Part shown: positions 24,500 through 34,115 of the stretch, in pieces
Position numbering within the stretch: position 1 is the first letter of the stretch
Layout: each line of letters starts with the position of its first letter
Translations under genes and position numbers: made by a program
The notes under the pieces: generated by a model
What the model was told of the DNA's origin: nothing
Databases searched by the model: none
What the model saw: only the letters and a program-made list of their open reading frames with translations
From: JBCDBD01 sp039184335
Lineage (GTDB): Bacteria > Bacteroidota > Bacteroidia > Flavobacteriales > Flavobacteriaceae
Reading direction: 5' to 3'
NCBI GenBank assembly: GCA_039184335.1
Contig: JBCDBD010000020.1
Coordinates: 1-64,000 of the forward strand
Length of the DNA stretch: 64,000 nt

Positions 24500-26374
24500 T
24501 CAACCTTCAAGGTGTACCGATAATTCAAACCAGCGCTCGGTCTTAGCCTCGATTTGACGCTCGAGTTCTCCAAGTTTAATGGAAAGTTGGTTGATTTCAT
24601 CACCGCTGAGCCCTTCTTTGGTAAATTCATTTTGGAGTCCTTCTTTTTTCTCCTCCAACTTTTGAATGTCTTTCTCCAATCGATTATATTCCTTTTGCTC
24701 TAAATACGAAAGCTTATGGGGCCCTTCTTTTTCTTTGCATTGCGTTTTTGAGGCTTTTTCTAAATTGTTTTTCAGGGTACGCTCTTCTTGCACCTTACTA
24801 TTTTCGTAAACCCTATAATCGGTGTAGTTGCCCGGAAAATCTTCAATAATGCCATTGGCCTTAAAAACAAAGAGATGGTCTACGATTTTGTCCATGAAAT
24901 AGCGGTCATGTGAAACAACGACCAAGCAACCTGGAAAATCCAACAAAAAGCTTTCTAAGATAGTGAGTGTCACGATATCTAGGTCATTTGTTGGTTCGTC
25001 AAGAATCAAAAAATTGGGATTTTGGATCAGAATGGCACATAAATACAAACGTTTACGTTCTCCACCACTGAGCTTTTCAACAAAATCGTACTGTTTTTTA
25101 CGGTCAAATAGAAAACGTTCCAATAACTGTTGTGCCGAGATCTGTCTCCCCTTTTTTAGGAGAATGAAATCACCAAACTCGCGGATGGTATCAATGACTT
25201 TTTGTCCTTTTTTTACTTCGATTCCCCTTTGTGTGTAATATCCAAATTTTATGGTATCCCCAATGACTATTTTACCTGTGTCACAGGATTCACTTCCTGT
25301 CAAGATGTTCAAAAAAGTAGACTTTCCGGTACCATTTTTGCCAATAATACCCAGTCGTTCTCCCTTGGTAAAGCTATAGTTGAATTTGTTCAATATCGTT
25401 TTGTCCGCATACGATTTTGAAACGTTGTGCATCTCAATGATCTTACTTCCCAGACGCTGCATGTTCAACTCTAGCTGTACCTCATGTTCTTTTCTCCGCT
25501 GGTGGGCTTTTAGTTTGATTTTTTGGAAATCGTCAATTCTTGATTTTGATTTTGTAGTTCTCGCCTTTGGTTGCCTTCGCATCCACTCCAGTTCTTTTTT
25601 GAAAAGGACCTTATCTTTGTGCTGTGCTACGGCCTCACGTTGCAACCGTGCCCCCCTTTTTTCCAAATAATACGAATAGTTGCCCTTGTAGGTGTAAAGC
25701 TGGTTATTCTCTAACTCTAAGATCTCATTACAGACGCGTTCTAAAAAGTAGCGGTCATGGGTGACCATGAACAGGGTCATGTTTTCCTTTTTAAAATATT
25801 CTTCAAGCCATTCGATCATTTCTAGATCTAAATGGTTGGTTGGTTCATCCAAAATCAAGAAATCAGGTTTGTTGATAAGTGCATTCGCTAATGCCAAGCG
25901 CTTTTTTTGACCTCCAGAAAGCACATTCACCTTTTGGGTCAGTTTGGTCAAATGAAGTCGAAACAAGATTTGCCTGTACTGCGTTTCAAAATCCCAGGCC
26001 TGAAGACGTTCCATGTTTTCAAAGGCAATTTGATAGGCTTGCCCATCATCTGGTTGGTCAATGGCCTTTTCATAGGCTGTTATTGCGTTAAGCACCTCAT
26101 TTTCAGCAGTAAGAATAGTTTCTTCGATGGTAAGGTCAGGATTTAGACTTGGCTCTTGTTCCAAAAAAGAAATACGTATTCCCTTGCGGGTAGTTATTTG
26201 CCCAGTTTCTGCCGTGTCGTTTCCAGCGATAATGTTAAGAATCGATGTTTTTCCGCTACCATTTTTGGCGACCAATGCAATTTTTTGTCCCTTGTTCACC
26301 CCAAATGAGATATGGGAGAACAGTTGCAGTTCGCCGTACGATTTCGATATATTTTCTACAGTAAGCAGATTCAT
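24500..26374 (-). CDS. ABC-F family ATPase (Uup-like)
   Basis: A 624-residue protein with two ABC domains and no membrane segments, the ABC-F layout. Walker A motifs are GKNGSGKTS near residue 40 and GKNGTGKST near 350; signatures are LSGGQKKRLALA and LSGGERKRLYL; Walker B are LILDEPTNHLD and LILDEPTNDLD. Between them is the linker that reaches the ribosomal P site. The C-terminal coiled coil (about 560-624: LEKDIQKLEEKKEGL) is typical of Uup, which acts on ribosomes or on DNA structures. It lies 30 bases downstream of the DUF4105 gene. Confidence 0.93.
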   Translation of the reverse strand: MNLLTVENISKSYGELQLFSHISFGVNKGQKIALVAKNGSGKTSILNIIAGNDTAETGQITTRKGIRISFLEQEPSLNPDLTIEETILTAENEVLNAITAYEKAIDQPDDGQAYQIAFENMERLQAWDFETQYRQILFRLHLTKLTQKVNVLSGGQKKRLALANALINKPDFLILDEPTNHLDLEMIEWLEEYFKKENMTLFMVTHDRYFLERVCNEILELENNQLYTYKGNYSYYLEKRGARLQREAVAQHKDKVLFKKELEWMRRQPKARTTKSKSRIDDFQKIKLKAHQRRKEHEVQLELNMQRLGSKIIEMHNVSKSYADKTILNKFNYSFTKGERLGIIGKNGTGKSTFLNILTGSESCDTGKIVIGDTIKFGYYTQRGIEVKKGQKVIDTIREFGDFILLKKGRQISAQQLLERFLFDRKKQYDFVEKLSGGERKRLYLCAILIQNPNFLILDEPTNDLDIVTLTILESFLLDFPGCLVVVSHDRYFMDKIVDHLFVFKANGIIEDFPGNYTDYRVYENSKVQEERTLKNNLEKASKTQCKEKEGPHKLSYLEQKEYNRLEKDIQKLEEKKEGLQNEFTKEGLSGDEINQLSIKLGELERQIEAKTERWFELSVHLEG

Positions 26375-26404
26375 AAACTGGGGTTGTGTATGTGTATGGC
26401 CTCG

Positions 26405-27571
26405 CTATATCTTTTTGAGTAAAAATAGGTAGCGAATGGCCAAAATGAGCATTAACGGTATATTCAGGGGCGAAAGTATTTGAATCTTGAACACCCATAG
26501 CAATAGCATCAATGCCATACTCCCCAGTGCAAACCAGAGGTATTTGGACAACCATATGGGGAAGTTCTTTTTTCTTCGAATCACCTTAAACCCTACAAAT
26601 AGATTCAGTGGCATCAACCATAAAAAATTAAAGTTTTGTCCTGTGACTATATGATCTGTGGCCAACCAAAGCAACAATATAAAAACACCTGCCAATCCTG
26701 ATATGAAAAACAAGATAAAATCAAGCCAGGTATTTTTATTGTCATGCTTTTTGTCAAGATAAGTGATGGCAATGACAAAACACAGAAACAAAGTAAACCA
26801 AAAAAGTGGTGAGGTAATGAAGGTGCCGCGATCAACTTTTTCATTGTAATCCAAAACGTCCCGTTCACGCCTTACAACAGGATTTTGTTTCTTGTAGGTA
26901 TTTCGAAGTTGGTACATGGCATAGTAGGGTAAGAACATGTGCTCCCTTACGCTTGCTTTTCGATCTACCACGGCACCGAAGGCCAAATCGATACCAAAGG
27001 CTCCCCATGAATTAGAGGGGAGGTATTGTCTGACCAATTGTCGAAATGTAGATTTCTCCCCTAAATGGGAACCTTTGAAATCAATCTGGTTCCCAAACTG
27101 TTCTTTGAGAATATCACCAACAATGGAGGAGCAGTTGTTAAAAAGGGGATCATAGTGGTAATCACGGTTTTCAGGGCGATAATTAAGTTCAAAAAACTTG
27201 AAAAGCTGATTTGTTTCCCGCTGTGTTAGATTCAGGATCTGTTCCTTTACCCATCTTTTTTCAAGTTCGTATTCGTAGAGAAAATTTTCGAATCTTTTTC
27301 TGCTAAGGGTGTAGATAAGTTTGCCTTTTGAAAAATTCAAATAAAAATTGGGTTTGTTGAAATCAAATGTCCCGTAATTATAGACAATGTCAATCCCTAA
27401 AACGGGATCTTGCACCCTAAATGCGGTATGCCCAAAAGAGGAATAAAGTTCGTTGCCCGCGGCACATGTGAGCACACTTATCCGTGCTTTTTCTGAGAGT
27501 TGGGGTATTTGTGAAAATGATATGGTATAAACTAGAAAGAGACCAACAAAAACCCGTAGACTGAGATGCAT
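26405..27571 (-). CDS. DUF4105 membrane protein (candidate lipoprotein N-acyltransferase)
   Basis: A 388-residue protein from ATG 27571, chosen because it starts a signal peptide (LSLRVFVGLFLVYTISFSQ). The DUF4105 domain (about residues 25-250) has the conserved His in YSSFGHTAFRV and Cys in NNCSSIVGDIL. About five membrane helices follow in the C-terminal third. From memory, DUF4105 proteins in Bacteroides (Lnb) were reported to N-acylate lipoproteins with a Cys-His active site, so this is a good candidate for that step, which lacks an Lnt in this phylum. It is divergent from pssA. Confidence 0.8.
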   Translation of the reverse strand: MHLSLRVFVGLFLVYTISFSQIPQLSEKARISVLTCAAGNELYSSFGHTAFRVQDPVLGIDIVYNYGTFDFNKPNFYLNFSKGKLIYTLSRKRFENFLYEYELEKRWVKEQILNLTQRETNQLFKFFELNYRPENRDYHYDPLFNNCSSIVGDILKEQFGNQIDFKGSHLGEKSTFRQLVRQYLPSNSWGAFGIDLAFGAVVDRKASVREHMFLPYYAMYQLRNTYKKQNPVVRRERDVLDYNEKVDRGTFITSPLFWFTLFLCFVIAITYLDKKHDNKNTWLDFILFFISGLAGVFILLLWLATDHIVTGQNFNFLWLMPLNLFVGFKVIRRKKNFPIWLSKYLWFALGSMALMLLLWVFKIQILSPLNIPLMLILAIRYLFLLKKI

Positions 27572-27673
27572 TTTTTTATTTAATGCAGCAAATATCACAA
27601 TAAATACGATACGTCAATATTGGCGCGATGCGATACATCATTTTTTAGCTTATTTTTACCAAAAGCAGGCCTG

Positions 27674-28405
27674 GTGATACGTCATATTCCGAATTTCATA
27701 ACACTTCTTAATCTTTTTAGTGGTTGCATTGCGGTCTTATTCGCTGTGCTCAATCGGTTGGAACTCACAGCACTCTTTGTTTTCATTGGTATATTTTTTG
27801 ATTTTTTGGATGGATTTGTAGCACGTCTATTACAGGTAAAGAGTGCTATTGGGGTACAATTGGACTCTTTGGCCGATATGGTTACCAGTGGGGTTGTACC
27901 GGGTATTGTAATGTTCCAATTGTTGACATTGTCACAAAAAGGGGGCTGGAACATTGATTTGATGGGTATTCATACTGAAGTCACCATAGTGCCACTTTTT
28001 GGTTTTCTTATCACGATGGCCTCTGCTTATAGATTGGCCAAGTTCAATATTGATGAGAATCAGGTTTCTTCTTTTCTTGGGCTGCCCACCCCTGCAAATA
28101 CGCTATTGATTTTATCCCTACCATTGATATTGTACTATCAAGGCAATGCTTTGTTGAACACGATCATCTTGAATACTTGGTTTTTAATCGGACTGACCCT
28201 ATTGAGTGTTTTTTTACTGAATTCTAGGTTGCCTTTATTTGCCTTGAAGTTTGAAAGTTACAGATTTAAGGATAATGCCGTAAAATACCTGTTTGTGATA
28301 GGTAGTTTAGTATTGGTCACCACAACCAAATTTTTAGCCATACCGCTCATAGTGATCCTGTATATTGTTTCTTCTATGGTACAGCAAAAAATGAAAACGG
28401 CTTAG
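27674..28405 (+). CDS. pssA: CDP-diacylglycerol-serine O-phosphatidyltransferase
   Basis: A 243-residue inner-membrane enzyme that makes phosphatidylserine, the precursor of phosphatidylethanolamine. The CDP-alcohol phosphotransferase motif DGX2ARX8GX3DX3D is read as FLDGFVARLLQ...GVQLDSLADM. About eight membrane helices follow. The GTG start at 27674 (VIRHIPNFITLLN) fits the family better than the TTG at 27620, which adds 18 unusual residues; neither is ATG. The stop overlaps that of lptB by four bases. Confidence 0.93.
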   Translation: MIRHIPNFITLLNLFSGCIAVLFAVLNRLELTALFVFIGIFFDFLDGFVARLLQVKSAIGVQLDSLADMVTSGVVPGIVMFQLLTLSQKGGWNIDLMGIHTEVTIVPLFGFLITMASAYRLAKFNIDENQVSSFLGLPTPANTLLILSLPLILYYQGNALLNTIILNTWFLIGLTLLSVFLLNSRLPLFALKFESYRFKDNAVKYLFVIGSLVLVTTTKFLAIPLIVILYIVSSMVQQKMKTA

Positions 28406-29142
28406 GGATTGGGTTTCTTTTTTCGAAGCTCAAAATTTTGCCCTAAATACACCTTACGCACCATCTCATCGACTGCCAAGTCTTCTGGGACCCCTGCTTT
28501 GAGTATCCCGCCTTCAAACATAAGGTATGAACGTTCGGTAATGGCTAGGGTCTCTTGTACGTTGTGATCCGTAATAAGAATGCCAATATTCTTGTTTTTC
28601 AATTGATCCACAATACGCTGAATGTCCTCGACAGCCACAGGATCAACGCCAGCAAATGGTTCATCCAATAAGATGAATTTGGGATCGGTGGCCAAGGCCC
28701 TGGCAATTTCGGTGCGTCTTCGCTCACCACCTGAGAGCAGGTCGCCCCGGTTTTTACGAATGTGCCCCAGACTGAATTCATCAATAAGCGATTCCATCTT
28801 CATATGCTGCTCTTTTTTGCTCAGCTTCGTTGTCTGTAACACGCTCATGATGTTTTTTTCTATGCTCAGCTTTCTGAAGACCGAGGCTTCTTGTGCCAGA
28901 TAGCCAATGCCGTGCTGTGCCCTTTTGTACATTGGAAAATCGGTAATTTCAATCTGGTCTAGGAAAATCTTTCCCCCATTCGGTTTGATCAATCCTACGA
29001 TCATATAAAACGAAGTGGTTTTTCCTGCTCCGTTTGGGCCCAAAAGCCCTACGATTTCGCCTTGGTTGACCTCAAGGGAAATGCCTTTGACCACTTTTCG
29101 GCCCCTGTAGGCCTTCATGATATTTTCAGCTCTTAATTTCAT
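28402..29142 (-). CDS. lptB: LPS export ABC transporter ATPase LptB
   Basis: A 246-residue ATPase that powers extraction of LPS from the inner membrane together with LptFG. Walker A is GPNGAGKTTSFYM near residue 35, the LptB-type Q loop LAQEASVFRKLS follows, the signature is LSGGERRRTEIA, and Walker B is ILLDEPFAGVDP. LptFG are not in the window, but the OstA-like protein (52419-54134) and kdsD serve the same pathway. A -7 box lies at 29153-29160. Confidence 0.97.
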   Translation of the reverse strand: MKLRAENIMKAYRGRKVVKGISLEVNQGEIVGLLGPNGAGKTTSFYMIVGLIKPNGGKIFLDQIEITDFPMYKRAQHGIGYLAQEASVFRKLSIEKNIMSVLQTTKLSKKEQHMKMESLIDEFSLGHIRKNRGDLLSGGERRRTEIARALATDPKFILLDEPFAGVDPVAVEDIQRIVDQLKNKNIGILITDHNVQETLAITERSYLMFEGGILKAGVPEDLAVDEMVRKVYLGQNFELRKKKPNP

Positions 29143-29152
29143 TATAGTTTGT

Positions 29153-29160
29153 CAAAGCTA
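29153..29160 (-). promoter_or_regulatory. Candidate -7 box upstream of lptB
   Basis: The minus strand reads TAGCTTTG, an exact TAnnTTTG match, ten bases ahead of the lptB start, in the gap after the AhpD-like gene. No TTG is found at the right distance, so it is a weak call. Confidence 0.35.
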
Positions 29161-29199
29161 TGGATATTCAAGCTTAGAGGTTGATGTTTGTGAAATTTT

Positions 29200-29550
29200 T
29201 TAGTTTTCCAATTTCTCCAGATTTTCCCAATATTCATAGGCCCTTCTTAAGTGTGGAATGACTATGGTGCCGCCCACAAGTGTTGCAATGCCAAGAGTTT
29301 CAAGTATTTCTTTTTTATGGGCTCCTTGTTTTTTTGAGCCCTCTAAATGGTACTTGACACAGTCATCACATCGCAGTACCGCCGAGGCGACCAATCCTAG
29401 CAGTTCTTTGGTTTTGGCATCCAATGCGCCGGGTTGGTAGGCGTTGGTGTCTAAATTAAAGATGCGTTTGATGATTTTGTTGTCTTCAGCCAATAACTTT
29501 TCGTTCATTCTGGCGCGATAGGCATTGAATTCTTCAACTTTAGTTGGCAT
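29200..29550 (-). CDS. AhpD-like carboxymuconolactone decarboxylase family protein
   Basis: A 116-residue protein starting at ATG 29550 (MPTKVEEFNAYRARMN), whose first 11 bases overlap the end of tatC. The AhpD-type redox motif is present: CX2C in RCDDCVKYH with the conserved His, followed by KKEILETLGIATLVGG. Members are thiol peroxidases or disulfide reductases, or decarboxylases; the CX2C-H arrangement favours a thiol-redox role. It belongs to the kdsD-tatC operon. Confidence 0.85.
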   Translation of the reverse strand: MPTKVEEFNAYRARMNEKLLAEDNKIIKRIFNLDTNAYQPGALDAKTKELLGLVASAVLRCDDCVKYHLEGSKKQGAHKKEILETLGIATLVGGTIVIPHLRRAYEYWENLEKLEN

Positions 29551-30373
29551 TTTTCCGTTCTTTTTTTGCGTCTCGTTTGAGTACAAGTTTAGAGATATAG
29601 ATACTGATCTGGTAGAGTATGAGCACAGGCACGGCCACTACTATTTGACTGGCAACATCTGGGGGCGTGATGATGGCTGAAAGTATCAAAACGATAACTA
29701 GGGCAATTTTGCGGTATTTCTTTAAGATCTCTGGGGTCACTAAACCCACTTTTGTCAAAAAGTAGATAATGATGGGTAATTCAAACATGATGCCGCAGGC
29801 AATAACGGCGGCCCTAACGGTACCGACATAAGAGGCGAGGTCAATTTCATTGGTGACTTCTTTGCTGACCTGATAGGTTCCCAAAAAATTGATGGACAGG
29901 GGAGCCACTACATAATAACCAAACAGGACACCCAAAAAGAATAGCGAAGATGCTGCAAAAATGAATCCTCTGGAATATTTTCGCTCGTTATCATGAAGTC
30001 CAGGGCTGATGAAGCGCCATAATTCCCATAAAATGTAGGGAAAACCTATGATTATGCCCGCCCAAATAGAGGTCCAGATGTGTGCTGAGAATTGTCCGGC
30101 CATTAGACGGCTTTGAATGGTAAAGGGCAATGTATCACCACAAAATTCTGATTCAATTCCGAAAAATGTAGCCACCTTACAAAAGAATCGGTATGTAGGA
30201 AAATCAAGGTTTTTAGGGCCGAACAAAACGGTATCAAAAATGAATCCCCGCATTAGAAAGGCAACACAGCCTATGAGCACAACGGCCAAAGTTGAACGGA
30301 TGAGGTGCCAACGCAATTCTTCAAGATGGTCTAAAAAAGACATCTCATCGGGGTCTTTCGCTACCTTTGCCAT
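29540..30373 (-). CDS. tatC: Twin-arginine translocase subunit TatC
   Basis: A 277-residue inner-membrane protein with six helices that recognises twin-arginine signal peptides. The family N-terminus MSFLDHLEELRWHLIRS is present from about residue 12, and later the FELPIIIYFLTKVGLV segment. An insertion around residues 45-95 (periplasmic loop with FCKVATFFGIESEFCG) is common in Bacteroidota TatC. Its start codon shares one base with the kdsD stop. A Tat-type signal is carried by the isomerase-like protein at 61523-62386. Confidence 0.97.
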   Translation of the reverse strand: MAKVAKDPDEMSFLDHLEELRWHLIRSTLAVVLIGCVAFLMRGFIFDTVLFGPKNLDFPTYRFFCKVATFFGIESEFCGDTLPFTIQSRLMAGQFSAHIWTSIWAGIIIGFPYILWELWRFISPGLHDNERKYSRGFIFAASSLFFLGVLFGYYVVAPLSINFLGTYQVSKEVTNEIDLASYVGTVRAAVIACGIMFELPIIIYFLTKVGLVTPEILKKYRKIALVIVLILSAIITPPDVASQIVVAVPVLILYQISIYISKLVLKRDAKKERKNAN

Positions 30374-31338
30374 TATAAAATACCTTCATTTAGTAAGTTG
30401 TGCAAATGGATGATACCGACATACTCTTCTTGGTCCATGACCAGCAATTGTGTGATACTTTTTTGCTGCATGAGTTCCAGTGCTTTGATGGCAAGTACCT
30501 CAGCTGCGATTGTCTTGGGGTTTTTGGTCATGATATCCTTGGCCTTTAATCCATTGATATTATCGTGTTTGCTCAGCATTCTTCTTATGTCACCATCAGT
30601 GACGATACCTACGACTTCCCCATTTTTGACAACGGCAGTGACCCCTAACATTTTTTCAGAAATTTCAACAATGACCTCCTTCACATTTGATTCAGGGTCA
30701 ACCTCGGGCTTCAAGTTCTTTCCAAAGATATCGGCAACCCTCAGGTAGAGACGTTTTCCTAAAGTTCCACCAGGATGGAATCTTGCAAAATCAGAACTAC
30801 TGAAATCCCGTAACTCCAATAGGCTTATAGCCAGTGCATCACCCATGACCAACTGTGCGGTTGTACTTGTGGTAGGTGCCAGGTTATTGGGGCACGCCTC
30901 TTTTTCCACATACGTGTTCAATACGTAATCTGCCTGTTTTGCAAGTACGGAATCCAGATTTCCTGTGATACCGATCAATTTGTTTTTACCACGTTTGATC
31001 AAAGGGATCAACATTCTGATTTCTTCAGTATTGCCGCTTTTTGAAATACAGATAACGATATCGTCTTTCAAAATAGTTCCTAGATCGCCATGTATGGCAT
31101 CTGCAGCATGCATAAATATCGCAGGTGTGCCCGTAGAGTTAAAAGTGGCCACAATTTTGGCGGCTATGAGGGCGCTTTTTCCCACCCCTGAAATAATTAC
31201 CCTACCCTTTGAGTTAAAGATACACGCTACTGCTTCTTCATATTGATGGTCGAGTAAATTGTTGAGATTTTGAATGGCATCTCCCTCAGTTTCGATAGTA
31301 CGTTTAGCTATGGATAGAATGGACTCTTTGTCGATCAA
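30373..31338 (-). CDS. kdsD: Arabinose-5-phosphate isomerase KdsD/KpsF
   Basis: A 321-residue enzyme that makes arabinose 5-phosphate, the first step to Kdo for the LPS core. It has an N-terminal SIS domain (about residues 30-170; GVGKSALIAAKI, HAADAIHGDLG, SKSGNTEEI) and two C-terminal CBS domains (about 205-321). The catalytic HGDLG motif is intact. It is the first gene of an operon with tatC, the AhpD-like gene and lptB. A -7 box lies at 31397-31404. Confidence 0.95.
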   Translation of the reverse strand: MIDKESILSIAKRTIETEGDAIQNLNNLLDHQYEEAVACIFNSKGRVIISGVGKSALIAAKIVATFNSTGTPAIFMHAADAIHGDLGTILKDDIVICISKSGNTEEIRMLIPLIKRGKNKLIGITGNLDSVLAKQADYVLNTYVEKEACPNNLAPTTSTTAQLVMGDALAISLLELRDFSSSDFARFHPGGTLGKRLYLRVADIFGKNLKPEVDPESNVKEVIVEISEKMLGVTAVVKNGEVVGIVTDGDIRRMLSKHDNINGLKAKDIMTKNPKTIAAEVLAIKALELMQQKSITQLLVMDQEEYVGIIHLHNLLNEGIL

Positions 31339-31396
31339 TGTAATAATCTGGTTATCTAAATGGGATTACTAAAAGAATGTGTTATATTTAAGATTA

Positions 31397-31404
31397 CAAA
31401 ATTA
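31397..31404 (-). promoter_or_regulatory. Candidate -7 box of the kdsD operon
   Basis: The minus strand reads TAATTTTG, an exact TAnnTTTG match, 58 bases ahead of kdsD. A proper TTG at -33 is not seen. The intergenic region (31339-31518) is divergent with recQ; I see no other element in it. Confidence 0.4.
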
Positions 31405-31518
31405 AACAAACTATCTTTTATAGTATTTAAAAAACATACTACTTAAATTTTACAGCCCCCCTTCTTGAAATTATGGTTATCAAAAGTATGGTTATTTGGA
31501 TAAATTGTCTGTAACACA

Positions 31519-33720
31519 ATGGGTCTAAAAAATATGGATTTACATACCTCACTAAAGAGATATTTTGGCTTTTCACAATTCAAGGGATTGCAAGAAGATG
31601 TCATCAATACGATTCTCGAGGGTAAAAATACATTTGTGATCATGCCGACCGGAGGTGGTAAATCGCTTTGCTACCAACTACCTGCCCTAATGAGTGAAGG
31701 TACTGCGATTGTGGTGTCACCACTCATTGCTTTAATGAAGAATCAGGTTGATGCCATTCGTGGGGTATCAGCAGAACACGGTATTGCCCATGTATTGAAC
31801 TCTTCATTGACCAAAACCGAGGTCAAACAGGTGAAAGAAGATATATTAAATGGTATTACCAAGCTTTTATATGTGGCGCCAGAGTCATTGACAAAGGTAG
31901 AGTATGTTGATTTTCTTCAGTCTGTTCAGCTATCATTTGTTGCAGTTGATGAAGCGCATTGCATTTCAGAGTGGGGGCATGATTTCAGGCCCGAATATCG
32001 AAATTTGAGAAATATCATTGATCGGTTGGATAATGCCATCCCTATTATTGGCCTTACTGCTACGGCCACCCCAAAAGTACAGGAAGATATTATCAAGAAT
32101 CTCGGTATGGCCAATGCCAAGGTATTCAAAGCTTCGTTCAACCGCCCCAATCTCTTTTACGAGGTTAGGCCCAAAACCAAAAGTGTTGATGCTGATATCA
32201 TTCGTTTTGTAAAGCAACATCAAGGTAAATCAGGTATTGTGTATTGTCTGAGCAGAAAAAAGGTCGAAGAACTTGCCCAAGTGTTGCAGGTAAACGGTAT
32301 CAGTGCAGTACCATATCATGCAGGTTTTGACGCAAAGACACGATCAAAATACCAAGATATGTTCTTAATGGAAGAAGTTGACGTTGTTGTTGCCACGATT
32401 GCTTTTGGTATGGGTATCGATAAGCCTGATGTGCGTTATGTCATCCACCATGATATTCCAAAAAGTATCGAGAGCTATTATCAAGAAACAGGCCGGGCAG
32501 GTCGTGATGATGGAGAAGGACATTGTTTGGCCTTTTATTCATACAAAGACGTTGAAAAGCTTGAAAAATTTATGTCTGGAAAGCCGGTCGCCGAACAGGA
32601 AATTGGCAATGCGCTTTTACAGGAAATCGTGGCCTATGCAGAAACCTCAATGTCTCGTAGAAAGTTCATCCTGCATTATTTCGGGGAAGAATTTGACGAA
32701 ATCAATGGAGACGGTGCCGATATGGACGATAATGCCAGAAATCCGAAAGAAAAAGAAGAGGCCCGAGAAGAGGTGGTCAAGTTATTGAGTGTTGTCAAGG
32801 GCACCAATGAGAAGTTCAAGACCAGGGAAATTGTAAAGACCTTGATAGGTAAGGTCAATGCACTGATATCTTCACATAAAACAGATGAAAAGGCATTTTT
32901 TGGTAGTGGAGCGGCTAAAGAAGAAAGCTATTGGTTTGCCTTGACCAGACAGGTATTGGTGGCTGGATTGTTGAGAAAAGAAATCGAACAATACGGTATT
33001 CTCCATGTTACTGCTTTGGGTGACATCTTTCTTAAAATGCCAAAATCATTTTTGATGACCAAAGACCATGTATATGATGAAGCCAATGATGAGGCGATTG
33101 TGATTGCCAACAAATCGGGTGGCGGTGCCGCTGATGATAAATTATTGGCATTATTAAGGGACTTAAGAAAAAAAGAAGCAAAAAAAATGGGAGTACCGCC
33201 CTTTGTTGTTTTTCAAGATCCCTCTTTAGATGATATGGCTTTGAAATACCCTGTTACCATAGATGAACTTTTGAACATACATGGAGTTGGTGAGGGGAAA
33301 GCCAAAAAATACGGAAAACCGTTTATTGGTTTGATCGAAAAATATGTGGCAGAGAACGAAATCATTCGTCCCGATGACCTGGTCGTAAAGAGCACTGGTG
33401 CAAATTCAGGTTTGAAATTATACATCATACAAAATGTGGACAGAAAATTATCGTTGGATGATATCGCTGCTGCCAAAGGATTGGAAATACCGCAACTCAT
33501 CAAAGAAATGGAGCAAATCGTTTTTAGCGGTACCAAACTGAACATATCGTATTGGATCGATGAGATTTTAGATGAAGACCAGCAAGAAGAGATACATGAA
33601 TACTTTATCGAAGCTGAGACCGATTCCATCACCGAAGCCATAGAAGAATTTGAAGGGGAGTATGAAGATGAAGAATTGCGACTCTATCGATTGAAGTTCA
33701 TCAGTGAGGTGGCCAACTAG
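31519..33720 (+). CDS. recQ: ATP-dependent DNA helicase RecQ
   Basis: A 733-residue 3'-5' helicase for recombination and replication repair. Walker A is PTGGGKSLC near residues 45-49, the DEAH box at about 144-147 is followed by CISEWGHDFRPEY, motif V/VI are AFGMGIDKPDVR and QETGRAGRDD. The RQC domain follows, but the zinc-binding cysteines are hard to see (only SRRKFILHYFGEEF is recognisable), and an HRDC domain comes at about 530-610. A C-terminal extension of about 90 residues, acidic at the end, is usual in Bacteroidota RecQ. Its stop overlaps that of the convergent DUF2752 gene by four bases. Confidence 0.97.
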   Translation: MGLKNMDLHTSLKRYFGFSQFKGLQEDVINTILEGKNTFVIMPTGGGKSLCYQLPALMSEGTAIVVSPLIALMKNQVDAIRGVSAEHGIAHVLNSSLTKTEVKQVKEDILNGITKLLYVAPESLTKVEYVDFLQSVQLSFVAVDEAHCISEWGHDFRPEYRNLRNIIDRLDNAIPIIGLTATATPKVQEDIIKNLGMANAKVFKASFNRPNLFYEVRPKTKSVDADIIRFVKQHQGKSGIVYCLSRKKVEELAQVLQVNGISAVPYHAGFDAKTRSKYQDMFLMEEVDVVVATIAFGMGIDKPDVRYVIHHDIPKSIESYYQETGRAGRDDGEGHCLAFYSYKDVEKLEKFMSGKPVAEQEIGNALLQEIVAYAETSMSRRKFILHYFGEEFDEINGDGADMDDNARNPKEKEEAREEVVKLLSVVKGTNEKFKTREIVKTLIGKVNALISSHKTDEKAFFGSGAAKEESYWFALTRQVLVAGLLRKEIEQYGILHVTALGDIFLKMPKSFLMTKDHVYDEANDEAIVIANKSGGGAADDKLLALLRDLRKKEAKKMGVPPFVVFQDPSLDDMALKYPVTIDELLNIHGVGEGKAKKYGKPFIGLIEKYVAENEIIRPDDLVVKSTGANSGLKLYIIQNVDRKLSLDDIAAAKGLEIPQLIKEMEQIVFSGTKLNISYWIDEILDEDQQEEIHEYFIEAETDSITEAIEEFEGEYEDEELRLYRLKFISEVAN

Positions 33721-34115
33721 GGTGCTAAGTAGGTAAAGGGGTAAAATTTGAGGTTTCGCAATACCATGAACAGTAAGATGACCACTAAAATAATAATCGG
33801 GGCCTTTGTATAGCGTAACCAACTCTTAGTGTTTTTTAAAAAGTAAGCGGTCAAAAGATGTTGCCCTATGACTACCACTGCAGGAAACAATAACAAGTTA
33901 TGGCCAATGGCCTGTTCAATCCTAAAATTCAACAGATCATGAACGGCACGTTGGCTTCCACATCCAGCGCAATGAATACCCATAGTGCTATAAATGGGAC
34001 ATTTTGCAAAGAATAGATTTTCTTCCTCAGGATTGAAGAAAACATAAAGGAGTACTGCCGAAACGGTCAGTACCCCCAAAATTACTGTTATAACTTTCTT
34101 AGTAACTGCCTGCAT
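33717..34115 (-). CDS. DUF2752 domain membrane protein (a)
   Basis: A 132-residue protein with three or four membrane helices and the DUF2752 motif: KCPIYSTMGIHCAGCGSQRAVHDLL, where Cys-Pro and CXGCGXQRA/H are the family hallmarks. Function unknown; the invariant cysteines suggest metal binding or a redox centre at the membrane surface. Its start overlaps the CD225 gene by 17 bases. It is the last gene of a four-gene unit that begins with another DUF2752 gene (34762-35070). Confidence 0.88.
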   Translation of the reverse strand: MQAVTKKVITVILGVLTVSAVLLYVFFNPEEENLFFAKCPIYSTMGIHCAGCGSQRAVHDLLNFRIEQAIGHNLLLFPAVVVIGQHLLTAYFLKNTKSWLRYTKAPIIILVVILLFMVLRNLKFYPFTYLAP

